Virus record (IMG/VR): IMGVR_UViG_3300042367_000097
Span: 1 to 20,072 of that record
DNA from: a virus
Direction: 5' to 3' (one strand)
DNA: 20,072 bases
Of the stretch, positions 1 to 7,744 are shown in pieces. A program made the translations under genes and the position numbers. Position 1 is the first letter of the stretch. Each line of letters begins with the position of its first letter. Below the pieces are notes generated by a model. That model was given only the letters and a program-made list of their open reading frames with translations. It was not told the DNA's origin and did no database searches.

Positions 1-138
1 AAGGTCATTAATGACCGCAAACCGATTGGTCGCATTGGGAGACGGAGCGGTATTCAGAGCATCAACGATACCCTGCGTAACCTCCGTGCCAATCTCAACT
101 ACATTGGCTGGAATCCCTGTTTCGATGTCTGCTCCCAT
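1..138 (-). CDS. Unknown phage structural-region protein, N-terminal part (runs off left edge)
   Basis: The frame opens with ATG at 138 and stays open for 46 codons to the window edge. Its start overlaps the stop of the 101-aa gene upstream (TAATG), the same coupling used elsewhere in this operon. The visible residues begin MGADIETGIPANVVEIG and contain APSPNATNRFAVINDL near the edge. I do not recognise a family. Position after the capsid genes suggests a virion or tail-region protein, which is inference only. Confidence 0.6.
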   Translation of the reverse strand, partial: MGADIETGIPANVVEIGTEVTQGIVDALNTAPSPNATNRFAVINDL

Positions 139-443
139 TAGACAGAGCCGTAGGCGATATGAACAGGAGTACCAACAGCGGTAGCAACTACACGGACAGT
201 GCCAGCGTAGTTGTCGAGCGAGAACGAGCCAAGCGGGGCGAGCAGGATGCCATCAGTACCAGTAGAGTTAAAGATGACCTTGATGTTAGCCGTAGAAGAC
301 TGGTTCTGGATAATCACAATGACTCTACGCTCAGGGAGCGTGGGAGGCGTAAGAACCTCAACAGCAGTAAGGCCAACAGTAGCGTTGGCGTGAACCATCC
401 GTCTAAGAGTCGGAGTGGAGAAAGAATTATAGGATGCGGACAT
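138..443 (-). CDS. Small conserved-type phage protein (101 aa), probable virion-associated
   Basis: This 101-aa protein lies directly downstream of the 256-aa gene. Its ATG at 443 shares a base with that gene's stop. It is rich in V, T, A and S, with a central ERRVIVIIQNQSS stretch followed by a G/L/S-rich segment and a C-terminal VHIAYGSV, which looks like an all-beta domain. Small beta proteins in this place are often capsid decoration or fibre-type proteins, but no motif identifies one here. There is no signal peptide or membrane segment. Confidence 0.7.
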   Translation of the reverse strand: MSASYNSFSTPTLRRMVHANATVGLTAVEVLTPPTLPERRVIVIIQNQSSTANIKVIFNSTGTDGILLAPLGSFSLDNYAGTVRVVATAVGTPVHIAYGSV

Positions 444-1213
444 TAGGATTTGTAGGGGTTAAAGAATTTAATTTTGCCGTTTTGGTTCTGCTGTTTTAGA
501 ATCTTATCGAGTTCAATTTGAATCATTGACTGAGCCTTGCCGTCAAGTCCAGCCGCTTCTTGCAGTTGGCCTTCGGAAACCAACCAGTTAGCGGCGGCTC
601 CCCACGCACAATAGTTGCCAAAGATGTAAGGAATTGCAATCCTAGTCCAAGAAGAGGTAGTCGGAAGATTGCCAGCCGTAGCAGAAGTAGTGTTTAAATA
701 ATAAAAATTACCGATATGCGGTCTGCCAGCCATAGGGGTGTATGTTGCAGAGGCAGAGCCAGCGTCATAATACGCCTGTGCGTTCTGGTAATAAGGGATG
801 CTAGCGTCCCATAGGTCACCAAGTAGGGGACGGAAAGCAGTTCTGTAGTAGTACCAGCCAGTGGCGTGAGCATTGCTATCAAGAACAATTCTAGTCGCTG
901 AACCTGTGTCATAAAGTTGATAATTTAACTCAACAGCCCTAGATGTTGTTTGAGGGTTCTTGTTATAAACTCCAAGCACATCTACATTTGTAAGCGGTGT
1001 AAAATATGCTACCTGCGTTACAGGGTCAATGGTTGTGGTGAACTCCGCAAGTCTGCAAAGGTCAGGCCACTCCTCCATCTCCCAGACTTCACGCATTCTA
1101 GCCGAGATGAAGTCTCTAAATTGAGCGAATGTTTCGCTGTTAATGTTATGCCTGTCGTTGCCAGAATACTGCAACGCATTGAACATAATTTCTGAAAAAT
1201 CAATAGTTCTCAT
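443..1213 (-). CDS. Putative head-completion (adaptor) protein, 256 aa
   Basis: Not firmly recognised. The N-terminal ~60 residues are helical and include FRDFISARMREVWEMEEWP. Helices with an aromatic W..EEWP element are common in phage proteins encoded just after the capsid gene that act as head-tail adaptors. Residues ~60 to 190 are rich in Y, T, A and G and look beta-rich (YFTPLTNVDVLGVYN). The C-terminus returns to helix and ends in a lysine/asparagine-rich tail (KQQNQNGKIKFFNPYKS). The ATG overlaps the preceding stop (TAATG). Gene order MCP, 121-aa, 256-aa supports a head-tail connection role. A tail protein is the main alternative. Confidence 0.7.
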   Translation of the reverse strand: MRTIDFSEIMFNALQYSGNDRHNINSETFAQFRDFISARMREVWEMEEWPDLCRLAEFTTTIDPVTQVAYFTPLTNVDVLGVYNKNPQTTSRAVELNYQLYDTGSATRIVLDSNAHATGWYYYRTAFRPLLGDLWDASIPYYQNAQAYYDAGSASATYTPMAGRPHIGNFYYLNTTSATAGNLPTTSSWTRIAIPYIFGNYCAWGAAANWLVSEGQLQEAAGLDGKAQSMIQIELDKILKQQNQNGKIKFFNPYKS

Positions 1214-1578
1214 TATGTGAGAAATCCGTCAGCGGTAAAGACCGCACCTTGAACAACTGTCTTTTTACAATAATTGCGGACAGCGAGTTCGGGATTGTCA
1301 CGAAGGTACTCACGCATAAATTGCTTGTCCTTCCAACATTCGTAACCGAGTCGCTGTCCCCAATAGTGATAAGCGTCAGCAGGGATTTCGGCAATCTTTC
1401 GTCCGAGGCCAGCAATGTCGTTTGCCTCGTGAGTATGACCGAAATGTGCAATCTGCTTTGCTTCAGCCCTAGCGTATGCTTCCTTCTTCCTCCAGCCGTG
1501 GATGAGTTCCAACTCCATCTGTTTGTGCAGATGGGGCGGGATAATCTCAACCAGCGACTGGACGAAGTCGTTAGCCAC
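1213..1578 (-). CDS. Unknown virion-region protein (121 aa)
   Basis: The gene starts with GTG at 1578, a few bases after the capsid stop (sense TAATAGTGGCT), with no SD. The product is basic and helical. It contains ELIHGWRKKEAYARAEAK near residues 25-42 and a tryptophan- and aromatic-rich centre (AYHYWGQRLGYECWKDKQF). No catalytic motif or membrane segment is visible. Its place between the capsid and the putative adaptor suggests a head-completion or host-specific virion accessory role, which is inference. Confidence 0.65.
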   Translation of the reverse strand: MANDFVQSLVEIIPPHLHKQMELELIHGWRKKEAYARAEAKQIAHFGHTHEANDIAGLGRKIAEIPADAYHYWGQRLGYECWKDKQFMREYLRDNPELAVRNYCKKTVVQGAVFTADGFLT

Positions 1579-1580
1579 TA

Positions 1581-2627
1581 TTAGGCGGTGAAGTCGAACT
1601 TAGCGAGACCGAGCGGGTTCTTGACGATGCAAGTAGCGACAGCCTCAACGAGTCGGGCAGGGCCACCACCATTGTCGGTGAGTTCCTTGACCTGAGCGAT
1701 GTTGCCACCATAACCAACGCCAACCAAGTCCATATTCAGCAGGTAACCGCAGAAGTTGTTCTTGAGGAAGAGCGAGGTATGCAGACGGATAGAACCGAAG
1801 TCACCTTCAAACACATCGATGCTCGACTTGTAGGAGGTCTGACCCTGCTCTCTGTTAAGAGTGCGAATCTGGCTCGCAGTGTTGTCATCGAGGTTCTGGC
1901 GGGTCGTGTAAGTCAGGGCTGTGAAAGCCTGCTTCAGTTTGTAGCCAACAAGACCATCGAAGGACTGAGTTCTGCCAGTCTGGTTGTAAACAGAAGCCAG
2001 AATGTTCTGACAGGTGTTTTCGTCAAGGGCGGCAGTGCCGACAGTCGAGATGGAGTCCGTAGGAGTACGGAAGTTAGACGGAACAGCGAGGTAGGTATCG
2101 CCAGTGAAGTCGTTCTTAATCCACGAGTCGAGACCACGAGTAGCGTAGCCCTGAGCAACGCCATTGTCAGCCTTAGGCAGGTTAGCGGAGCAAAGGGTCT
2201 TCTCCATCTTACGCTTAAGGATTTCAGTGGCCTTGGACACATTGTTCGACAGTTCAGACTTAACGCCAGCAACGACAGCGATGTCGGTGGTCAGCGGAGA
2301 AACACGAGTGGCTTCTCTGAAAATCTGAATGTGGTTGGACAGTTCGTAGCGGTACTGGACTTCCTGAGGAGTACCGACATTGTCACGAACGAAGTTCTTG
2401 ATAGAAGAGCCGTTCGGGTCAACATCCGTACCATCAACGATACCAGCCTGTTCAGCGGAGACCGAGGGGAGAGAGTCAACCTGCCAGCGGAACAGAGTGT
2501 TGCCAGGTTTAGCAACCTTCGGAGCCATCGAGGTGAAGGGGGTGCTCTTCGCATCAATCATCGAGATGAGGTCAGCGAGGGCTTCCCGCTTACCAGAGTT
2601 AATATTTCTTTCTGTGAGACTTGCCAT
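1581..2627 (-). CDS. Major capsid protein, SU10-like (HK97 fold)
   Basis: This 348-aa protein sits where a capsid gene is expected, directly downstream of the scaffold gene. The N-terminus (DLISMIDAKSTPFTSMAPK) and following segment (NTLFRWQVDSLPSVSAEQAG) match the pattern of the SU10/DUF5309 major capsid family: a 'TPF' turn, a tryptophan strand (W-Q-x-D) and an acidic loop before a conserved R-N stretch (FVRDNVGTPQEVQYRYELS). Length fits the family (about 300-370 aa). The ATG at 2627 has no SD; the 18-nt gap after the scaffold stop is A/T-rich. It should self-assemble into the procapsid on the scaffold. Family assignment is from memory of motifs, without a search. Confidence 0.85.
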   Translation of the reverse strand: MASLTERNINSGKREALADLISMIDAKSTPFTSMAPKVAKPGNTLFRWQVDSLPSVSAEQAGIVDGTDVDPNGSSIKNFVRDNVGTPQEVQYRYELSNHIQIFREATRVSPLTTDIAVVAGVKSELSNNVSKATEILKRKMEKTLCSANLPKADNGVAQGYATRGLDSWIKNDFTGDTYLAVPSNFRTPTDSISTVGTAALDENTCQNILASVYNQTGRTQSFDGLVGYKLKQAFTALTYTTRQNLDDNTASQIRTLNREQGQTSYKSSIDVFEGDFGSIRLHTSLFLKNNFCGYLLNMDLVGVGYGGNIAQVKELTDNGGGPARLVEAVATCIVKNPLGLAKFDFTA

Positions 2628-2645
2628 AGTATTTTATATTAGGGG

Positions 2646-3617
2646 TTACAGGTAATCCTCCATAAGTTTTGAGAGGTCATCGGTCTTGCCAGATTTGGCA
2701 AACCTAGCGTATGCTTCCTGTCTGTGGATATCCTGCTTTTTTGCAGTAGGGGCTACGCTATTAGAACGAGGCTGGATGGGTGCTTTCTGAACCTGCGAGT
2801 GACCTCTTGCAGATTCTCTTGCTCTGACTCCCCGAAGGTAGTCACCAATAACCATCTTGTAGTCAGGAAACTTCTTGATGTGCGGGAAAGCGTTCAGGAA
2901 CTGTTCAGCAATCTGACGCTCCTTACTGGTCTTATCCTTCCACCACGGATATTCCTTACCTACGAGGTTTTCAATTCCGTCTCTGGCCTGAACATACTGG
3001 TATCGCTGGGGTAGGGTAGTTTCAATCGCCTTCATAGCGTTGATTTTAATCTGTCTAACCTGAGCGGGGTCGTAGTGCGTTTCATTGCCTTCTTCATCGG
3101 TAGCGGTATAACCATCAGCGTTCGCTTCAGCCCAATCACGAACAGACCTTGCTTGGGCAATCTCTGCCTCGATTTCTGCAATGCTGTTCAAATCGGAATG
3201 GGGAACATCTGGAAGTAGTACTTCGCTTCTCTGAGAATTCGTGTTCTGCTTAAGGTCATCGACTTCCTTTCTCAACTTAGCGATTTCGTCTTCTGCTTCT
3301 TTTCGCTTGGCTGTCAGTTTATCGATTCTCTTCTGCACTCCACGAGAGACATCACTGTCATCATCCTCGGACTGTGAATGAACTTCGTTGCCATCATTGT
3401 CGGTGTCAGTGTTCGTTTCCGACTCACTGTCCGTATGTTGGGCTTCAGGCTGATTACTATCGTATTCGCCACCTTCCGTCTGTCCGCTAGGCTCTTCGTC
3501 GAACAGAATATTGTTTAGTCTACTGTTTAGTTCAGCCTGACTAGGATAGTTGCCATCCATTTGAGAACTGTTATTGCTGGCTTCGTTCTCTGCTCCAGTT
3601 TGATTATTGTCTTCCAT
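2646..3617 (-). CDS. Capsid scaffolding protein
   Basis: This 323-aa protein has classic scaffold architecture. Residues 1 to ~90 are a very acidic, N/Q/S/D/E-rich disordered region (SESETNTDTDNDGNEV, SEDDDSD). Residues ~93 to 125 form a charged coiled coil (KRIDKLTAKRKEAEDEIAKL), with a second helical segment near 145-165. A more basic C-terminal part (RGVRARESARGHSQVQ) ends in KLMEDYL, where scaffolds usually contact the capsid protein. It lies between portal and major capsid genes in the normal phage order. The ATG at 3617 lacks an SD. There is no protease-like motif, so processing is not predicted. Confidence 0.82.
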   Translation of the reverse strand: MEDNNQTGAENEASNNSSQMDGNYPSQAELNSRLNNILFDEEPSGQTEGGEYDSNQPEAQHTDSESETNTDTDNDGNEVHSQSEDDDSDVSRGVQKRIDKLTAKRKEAEDEIAKLRKEVDDLKQNTNSQRSEVLLPDVPHSDLNSIAEIEAEIAQARSVRDWAEANADGYTATDEEGNETHYDPAQVRQIKINAMKAIETTLPQRYQYVQARDGIENLVGKEYPWWKDKTSKERQIAEQFLNAFPHIKKFPDYKMVIGDYLRGVRARESARGHSQVQKAPIQPRSNSVAPTAKKQDIHRQEAYARFAKSGKTDDLSKLMEDYL

Positions 3618-3724
3618 TAGATTAGGTCTAAAGTGCCTTTTGTAGGTCAGGGTTTTGACAGACTCCCAGAAACTGTTGTCCTTTTATTTGACACTCTTTT
3701 TACAAGTGTCAAGCGAAAGTAAAA
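3618..3724 (-). promoter_or_regulatory. Only sizeable gap in the capsid operon; dyad with consensus -35 at 3688-3712
   Basis: This 107-bp gap separates the 81-aa gene from the scaffold gene. It contains a perfect 8-bp inverted repeat, TTGACACT (3688-3695) and AGTGTCAA (3705-3712), with a 9-nt loop. Read on the minus strand, its first arm opens with the consensus -35 TTGACA; no good -10 follows at 16-18 bp. It is not followed by a T-run, so it is a poor intrinsic terminator. It may be an internal promoter with an operator, or an RNA element that adjusts scaffold/capsid expression. Confidence 0.4.
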
Positions 3725-3970
3725 TTATTCTGGCGTTAGGCCAGCCTGTACTCTGGCCTTCTTTCTTTCTTCAAGAAGCAACGCCTTAAAGTCGGTCATA
3801 GAATTGGCTCTTCCGCACTGATGAATGCGTGTTTCGCCAGAAATGTCAGGAGCAATAGCCCTTTGCGTTTCAGCCTGAATGTTCAGGTCGATAATGTACA
3901 TAATGTGTTCCCACACTGCGTTTGTTTCAGAAAACGCAAAAGTACTAATGTTATAATCAGTATCCTTCAT
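3725..3970 (-). CDS. Small unknown protein between portal and scaffold (81 aa)
   Basis: The start ATG at 3970 lies inside the end of the portal gene (14-nt overlap), so translation is probably coupled. The product begins MKDTDYNISTFAFSE and ends with a charged helix (FKALLLEERKKARVQAGL). It contains a single cysteine (HQCGRAN) and no membrane segment. Small proteins of this size are common between portal and scaffold in related gene orders, but the function is not recognised. Confidence 0.7.
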   Translation of the reverse strand: MKDTDYNISTFAFSETNAVWEHIMYIIDLNIQAETQRAIAPDISGETRIHQCGRANSMTDFKALLLEERKKARVQAGLTPE

Positions 3971-6134
3971 TAGACTGTTGCTGGGGTTCAGGCATACCTT
4001 CCTGTTGAATCTTATCTGAAACAGGGCTTACGCCAACTCTGCCGATTTGCTTGTTCTGCTGTTGCATAACAGACATCTGAAGGTTTTTAATGTAATTCTG
4101 CAACAGGGCTTGGAACATCGGGTCGGCCTGTTGAGCCTGTTGAGCCTTCATATTCTTTTGCATAATCTGTTGCAAATACATCATCTTGGTTTCCGCTGTC
4201 GGGTCATTCTCGACATAGGTAGGCTCGTTACCAAGCATCATCATACCAAGTTTAGTTTGGACATCCTCGTAAAGACGCTGAGACGCAGACTGAGGATTAA
4301 GAATGATTTCCTTGGCAGTGTCAGGGCTGATGGCCTCAACAGCCTTTTGCACCAACTTAGCCTTGTCAATGATACCACCGCTATCCATCGGAAGCACAAA
4401 CTGAGCGATAGCCTGAAGTTTTTCAAGGACTAGGTCGCTGTACAGATTTCTGACATCAAACTTAACTTCAAAATCAAACTGGTTAGTAATGTCATCTAGG
4501 TTCTTAGGAAGGGAGATGCCAGTGACTCGTTCAATTTCAACGATATCCATATACTGGATGCTCAGTTGGAGCATCTGCGTATAGACTTCAGACCAAGCGG
4601 TAAGCCAGTTGTCCACGGAATTCTGCTGGAGCATTTGTGCAAGTGCTGGAGGAGTTTCTTCTCTGGTAAGACCAAAGTAACCAGCCGCATTCTTTTCAAC
4701 CTGTTGAGTAACAAACTCAGCAATTGTAGGAGTACCCTTGGGCGGCTCCATCCACTTGTAATCGTTGACATCAGAAACAGGGAGTAGCATCGCAGGGCCA
4801 ATACGGCCTGTACCACCTACACGCCTCTTATACATCAATGGCGGCACAGTCTCAAAGGCCGTTCGGTCTCTCATCGAGTCGTGTTGAGCCTTAAGTTCTG
4901 CTTGGTCAGTTGATAGGATGTCGGTGATGCCTCGGCTTTCGTAGATGGCCTTGCGGATGTACTCCCTGCGAAGAACAACAAATGGGTATTTGCCGTGAGC
5001 ATAACCCAGTTTGCCGTGCTTCAAATATGTGTTAGAAGAAGCGTTAGGGCAGAACACAGTATAGTATGTGCAAGGATTGCCCTGTTCGTTCAACTGCTTG
5101 TAATAAGCGTACACAACCTCGATAAGGTTGTTTGTTCTAAGTCTATAGTCTTGGTTAAGTTTGTTTGTCGGGACAATGTTAGGGTCTCTGTACCAAGTAA
5201 ACATACCCTTTGTCTTGACCGCTTCTTCAACGCCACCTTCCATCCATTCATCCGTGTTAATCATAGCACGGACTTCCAGTTCGGTCATAAAGACCTTGCG
5301 GAAAACAACACGAGCCTTCTGAAGGTCGATAGTTTCTGGGGGGAAAGAAATCTCGTCATACGGCTTAAGCGTGGTGACAGTCGGAAGATTCTTCATCAGA
5401 ACTTCTTCGTAAAGCGTAGTGTAGCCCTGACCTCTAAGTTCTCTAACGGCCTTTTTGATAAAATTTTCAGTTTTATCGGGCATCAATCCCATAATCAAAG
5501 AAACAGCGATGTCTTCCATTTCTTTGTCCGCAATGTAGTTCGGAAGAGCCAAAAGCGGAGATTCAGGATTTCCCTGAGCAAGTTCGTTAACAGTCTGGAT
5601 AAGGTCAGAAATCGTGAACTTTTTCTCACGAGTACCCATTTCCTGCTCCCAGCCGATGTGCATTACAGCCCAACCAAACTGATTAGCATACTGACCCCAA
5701 AGTTCGGCTTCCTTTCGCATCTCCTGCTTCATTCTTCCTGAAGCCACATATTCAAGAAGCGTAGACATCGCACCAGCGTGAACTCCGTCTTCAATGGTTC
5801 TTCCAGACACGCCAAGTTTAGCGGCCTTAAGAGCGTTCATCCAAAGAGCGGTCTGCTCGTTGATGATTCTATCAATCAATCTAATTCTAGCATCAGACGC
5901 ACCTTCAAACGGAAGAGCAGGGTCATCTTCGTCCCTGTTAGAAGAAAACTTCTTGCCATCGGGGGTCTGTCCGTTCCAACGGCAAAATCTCAGGTCATCG
6001 TTATCGTTCAGTTCTGTGGTATTAGCACCAAACAGATAAGAGCGGTTAAGTTCGTGGACAAGTTCCTGAATGTTAGGCGTGTCAGAGCCGTAAAGCAGTT
6101 TGTCCTGAGATTGGTCTGAAGTGTAATTATCCAT
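3957..6134 (-). CDS. Portal protein
   Basis: This 725-aa protein follows TerL directly and precedes scaffold and capsid genes, the normal place for a portal. Its length matches the large portals of P22-like and similar podovirus-type phages. The N-terminus carries an RFCRWNGQTPDGKKF stretch and ALPFEGASDARIRLIDRII, the 'PF.GASD' type pattern found in large portals. The middle has VVLRREYIRKAIYESRGI and STDQAELKAQHDSMRDR, like the portal clip/stem region. The last ~120 residues are Q- and M-rich helical (QQIMQKNMKAQQAQQAD), consistent with a barrel or tail extension. It should form the dodecameric DNA channel. Start ATG overlaps the TerL stop (TAATG). Confidence 0.85.
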   Translation of the reverse strand: MDNYTSDQSQDKLLYGSDTPNIQELVHELNRSYLFGANTTELNDNDDLRFCRWNGQTPDGKKFSSNRDEDDPALPFEGASDARIRLIDRIINEQTALWMNALKAAKLGVSGRTIEDGVHAGAMSTLLEYVASGRMKQEMRKEAELWGQYANQFGWAVMHIGWEQEMGTREKKFTISDLIQTVNELAQGNPESPLLALPNYIADKEMEDIAVSLIMGLMPDKTENFIKKAVRELRGQGYTTLYEEVLMKNLPTVTTLKPYDEISFPPETIDLQKARVVFRKVFMTELEVRAMINTDEWMEGGVEEAVKTKGMFTWYRDPNIVPTNKLNQDYRLRTNNLIEVVYAYYKQLNEQGNPCTYYTVFCPNASSNTYLKHGKLGYAHGKYPFVVLRREYIRKAIYESRGITDILSTDQAELKAQHDSMRDRTAFETVPPLMYKRRVGGTGRIGPAMLLPVSDVNDYKWMEPPKGTPTIAEFVTQQVEKNAAGYFGLTREETPPALAQMLQQNSVDNWLTAWSEVYTQMLQLSIQYMDIVEIERVTGISLPKNLDDITNQFDFEVKFDVRNLYSDLVLEKLQAIAQFVLPMDSGGIIDKAKLVQKAVEAISPDTAKEIILNPQSASQRLYEDVQTKLGMMMLGNEPTYVENDPTAETKMMYLQQIMQKNMKAQQAQQADPMFQALLQNYIKNLQMSVMQQQNKQIGRVGVSPVSDKIQQEGMPEPQQQSNEGY

Positions 6135-7744
6135 TAATACGAGAAAGGCTTGTTAAGGGGTTGGTTTTTAACATCTAGAAAGTCAGGGGACATTACAACC
6201 AAATAACGCAAACAATCAATGGGGTCTTTGGTTGCCCCTTTGTCTCCATCAGCATTTGTCCATTCTTTAAGCGAGTAAATCAAGTTTTGGCACTTGTCGC
6301 TGACATAAAGTTTAGGCTGGTTGAGCGGAGATAGCGGTTGATTAATGTCATATGCCAACAGGTCATTAATCATTGCAACGCCTTGCTCGATTGCAACACC
6401 AGCGGCAGGTGCAAAATACATCGGGTCTTCACCCGAATCAAGCAGTTCAATAACCGATGTCCCGCCATCCTTACCTACTGCCTGTGTTGCACCAGCCCGA
6501 GGGTCGATATAGCGTTCTAGTATCTCCTCGTTGCCCTCTAAAGTCTTAATGAGTTTCTTAATATCATCAATACCCATACCAGCACCATTGCGTTGAGCCA
6601 TACCTTCCTTGCCGTCTGGCTTTTCTGAAGGCAACGCCCAATCCCCATACGAAATGTCTGGGAATTCACGATAAACATAAATATTACCTTCCTTGTCAAC
6701 CCTAGCCCAAATCATAAACCAGTTTCTAGCCCCAGCAGGGTCAGTCACCATATAATTTGTACCCTCTTCTGGAATCATATCGTGTTTAACAATATGGTTA
6801 TCTCCAAACCTTGGGAATTGGTTACCTACTGTATTGTCAGCCCATCCGTAAGCACGGATTTTCTTCTCGTAGATATTCTTTCCGTCCAACTGTTTAACAA
6901 GTTCGTCAAAAGGATTGTAAGGATTAAGTTGAGAGTGAAACCAAATAGCCGCTCCGTTGTTGCGATGGCACTGAGCCATATACGGCATATGACCTTTAGG
7001 ACAGCCGCCAACATAGTATGTGTCCTTGTCAAGGATTGAAGCAGGAAGGGTTTTTGTAAATTTAGAACCAGCGACAAACTCCTTAACAACCTGCGAATAA
7101 CCAGCAATAGGAGTAAAAGTAATCGCTAGTTTTCCTCTGCGGGTAACAAGACGATAACGCAGGGTTTCAACCCAGTCCAGCGGCACAAGTTCATCGCACC
7201 AAATAAGGTCACATTCGCCACCTTCGATGACATCACGCTTCTGAGCGTAATTCATAAACACACATTGAGACCCATTAGGAAGAATAAACGATTCTTCAGA
7301 GAAGCCGTTCTTCTGTGAGTATGCGATGTTTGTAACCTTGGTCTTTTTGCAATTTTTTAATTCTGGAGGCATATACTTCCAGACTACATTCTGTTGCATT
7401 TGGATGCTGGACTTTTGCGTTGTATGCAAGCACCAGACCATCGCTTTCTCTTTGTTGATAAGCGTTTGAATTACACGCTTTGCCATCCACTCAGTTTTAC
7501 CAGCACGATTGCCACCAAGAACAAGGATTTCCTGCTTATCTTTTAGAAGAGCATCTGCGTCCTTCCAGTGGTCAGGCTCAAAGCCGTGACGATAAGGGTC
7601 TAGAGATTCTGCTAGAATCTTATCTTCTCTGAGTTCAAGAATCTCTGCCGTCTTCTCAATACCGACTTTCTCGACCAGCATCTTGATGTCGGGCATCTTG
7701 ATGACTGGGTGAGGAGTCGGTTTAAAAGACGATAGTTCGCTCAT
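6134..7744 (-). CDS. terL: Terminase large subunit (ATPase plus nuclease)
   Basis: This 536-aa protein has both terminase domains. The ATPase carries Walker A GGNRAGKTE (77-85), Walker B CDLIWCDE (178-185) with the catalytic acid E185, and a TFTP motif III (209-212). The RNase H-fold nuclease carries three acidic positions: D335 in TDPAG, D424 in RYIDPRAG, and D507/D510 in KDPIDCLRYL. It packages genomic DNA through the portal encoded next. The start ATG overlaps the upstream stop (ATGA). No small terminase subunit is recognised next to it; the HTH protein at 17679 or an upstream unknown could fill that role. Confidence 0.95.
   Translation of the reverse strand: MSELSSFKPTPHPVIKMPDIKMLVEKVGIEKTAEILELREDKILAESLDPYRHGFEPDHWKDADALLKDKQEILVLGGNRAGKTEWMAKRVIQTLINKEKAMVWCLHTTQKSSIQMQQNVVWKYMPPELKNCKKTKVTNIAYSQKNGFSEESFILPNGSQCVFMNYAQKRDVIEGGECDLIWCDELVPLDWVETLRYRLVTRRGKLAITFTPIAGYSQVVKEFVAGSKFTKTLPASILDKDTYYVGGCPKGHMPYMAQCHRNNGAAIWFHSQLNPYNPFDELVKQLDGKNIYEKKIRAYGWADNTVGNQFPRFGDNHIVKHDMIPEEGTNYMVTDPAGARNWFMIWARVDKEGNIYVYREFPDISYGDWALPSEKPDGKEGMAQRNGAGMGIDDIKKLIKTLEGNEEILERYIDPRAGATQAVGKDGGTSVIELLDSGEDPMYFAPAAGVAIEQGVAMINDLLAYDINQPLSPLNQPKLYVSDKCQNLIYSLKEWTNADGDKGATKDPIDCLRYLVVMSPDFLDVKNQPLNKPFSY

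Noticed and set aside
1779-2642. Long plus-strand open frame opposite the capsid gene
   Set aside because: It is antisense to a well-supported capsid gene, with low-complexity composition and no recognisable domain.
3688-3712. Intrinsic terminator before the scaffold gene
   Set aside because: No T-run follows on either strand, and a terminator here would cut off the capsid genes.
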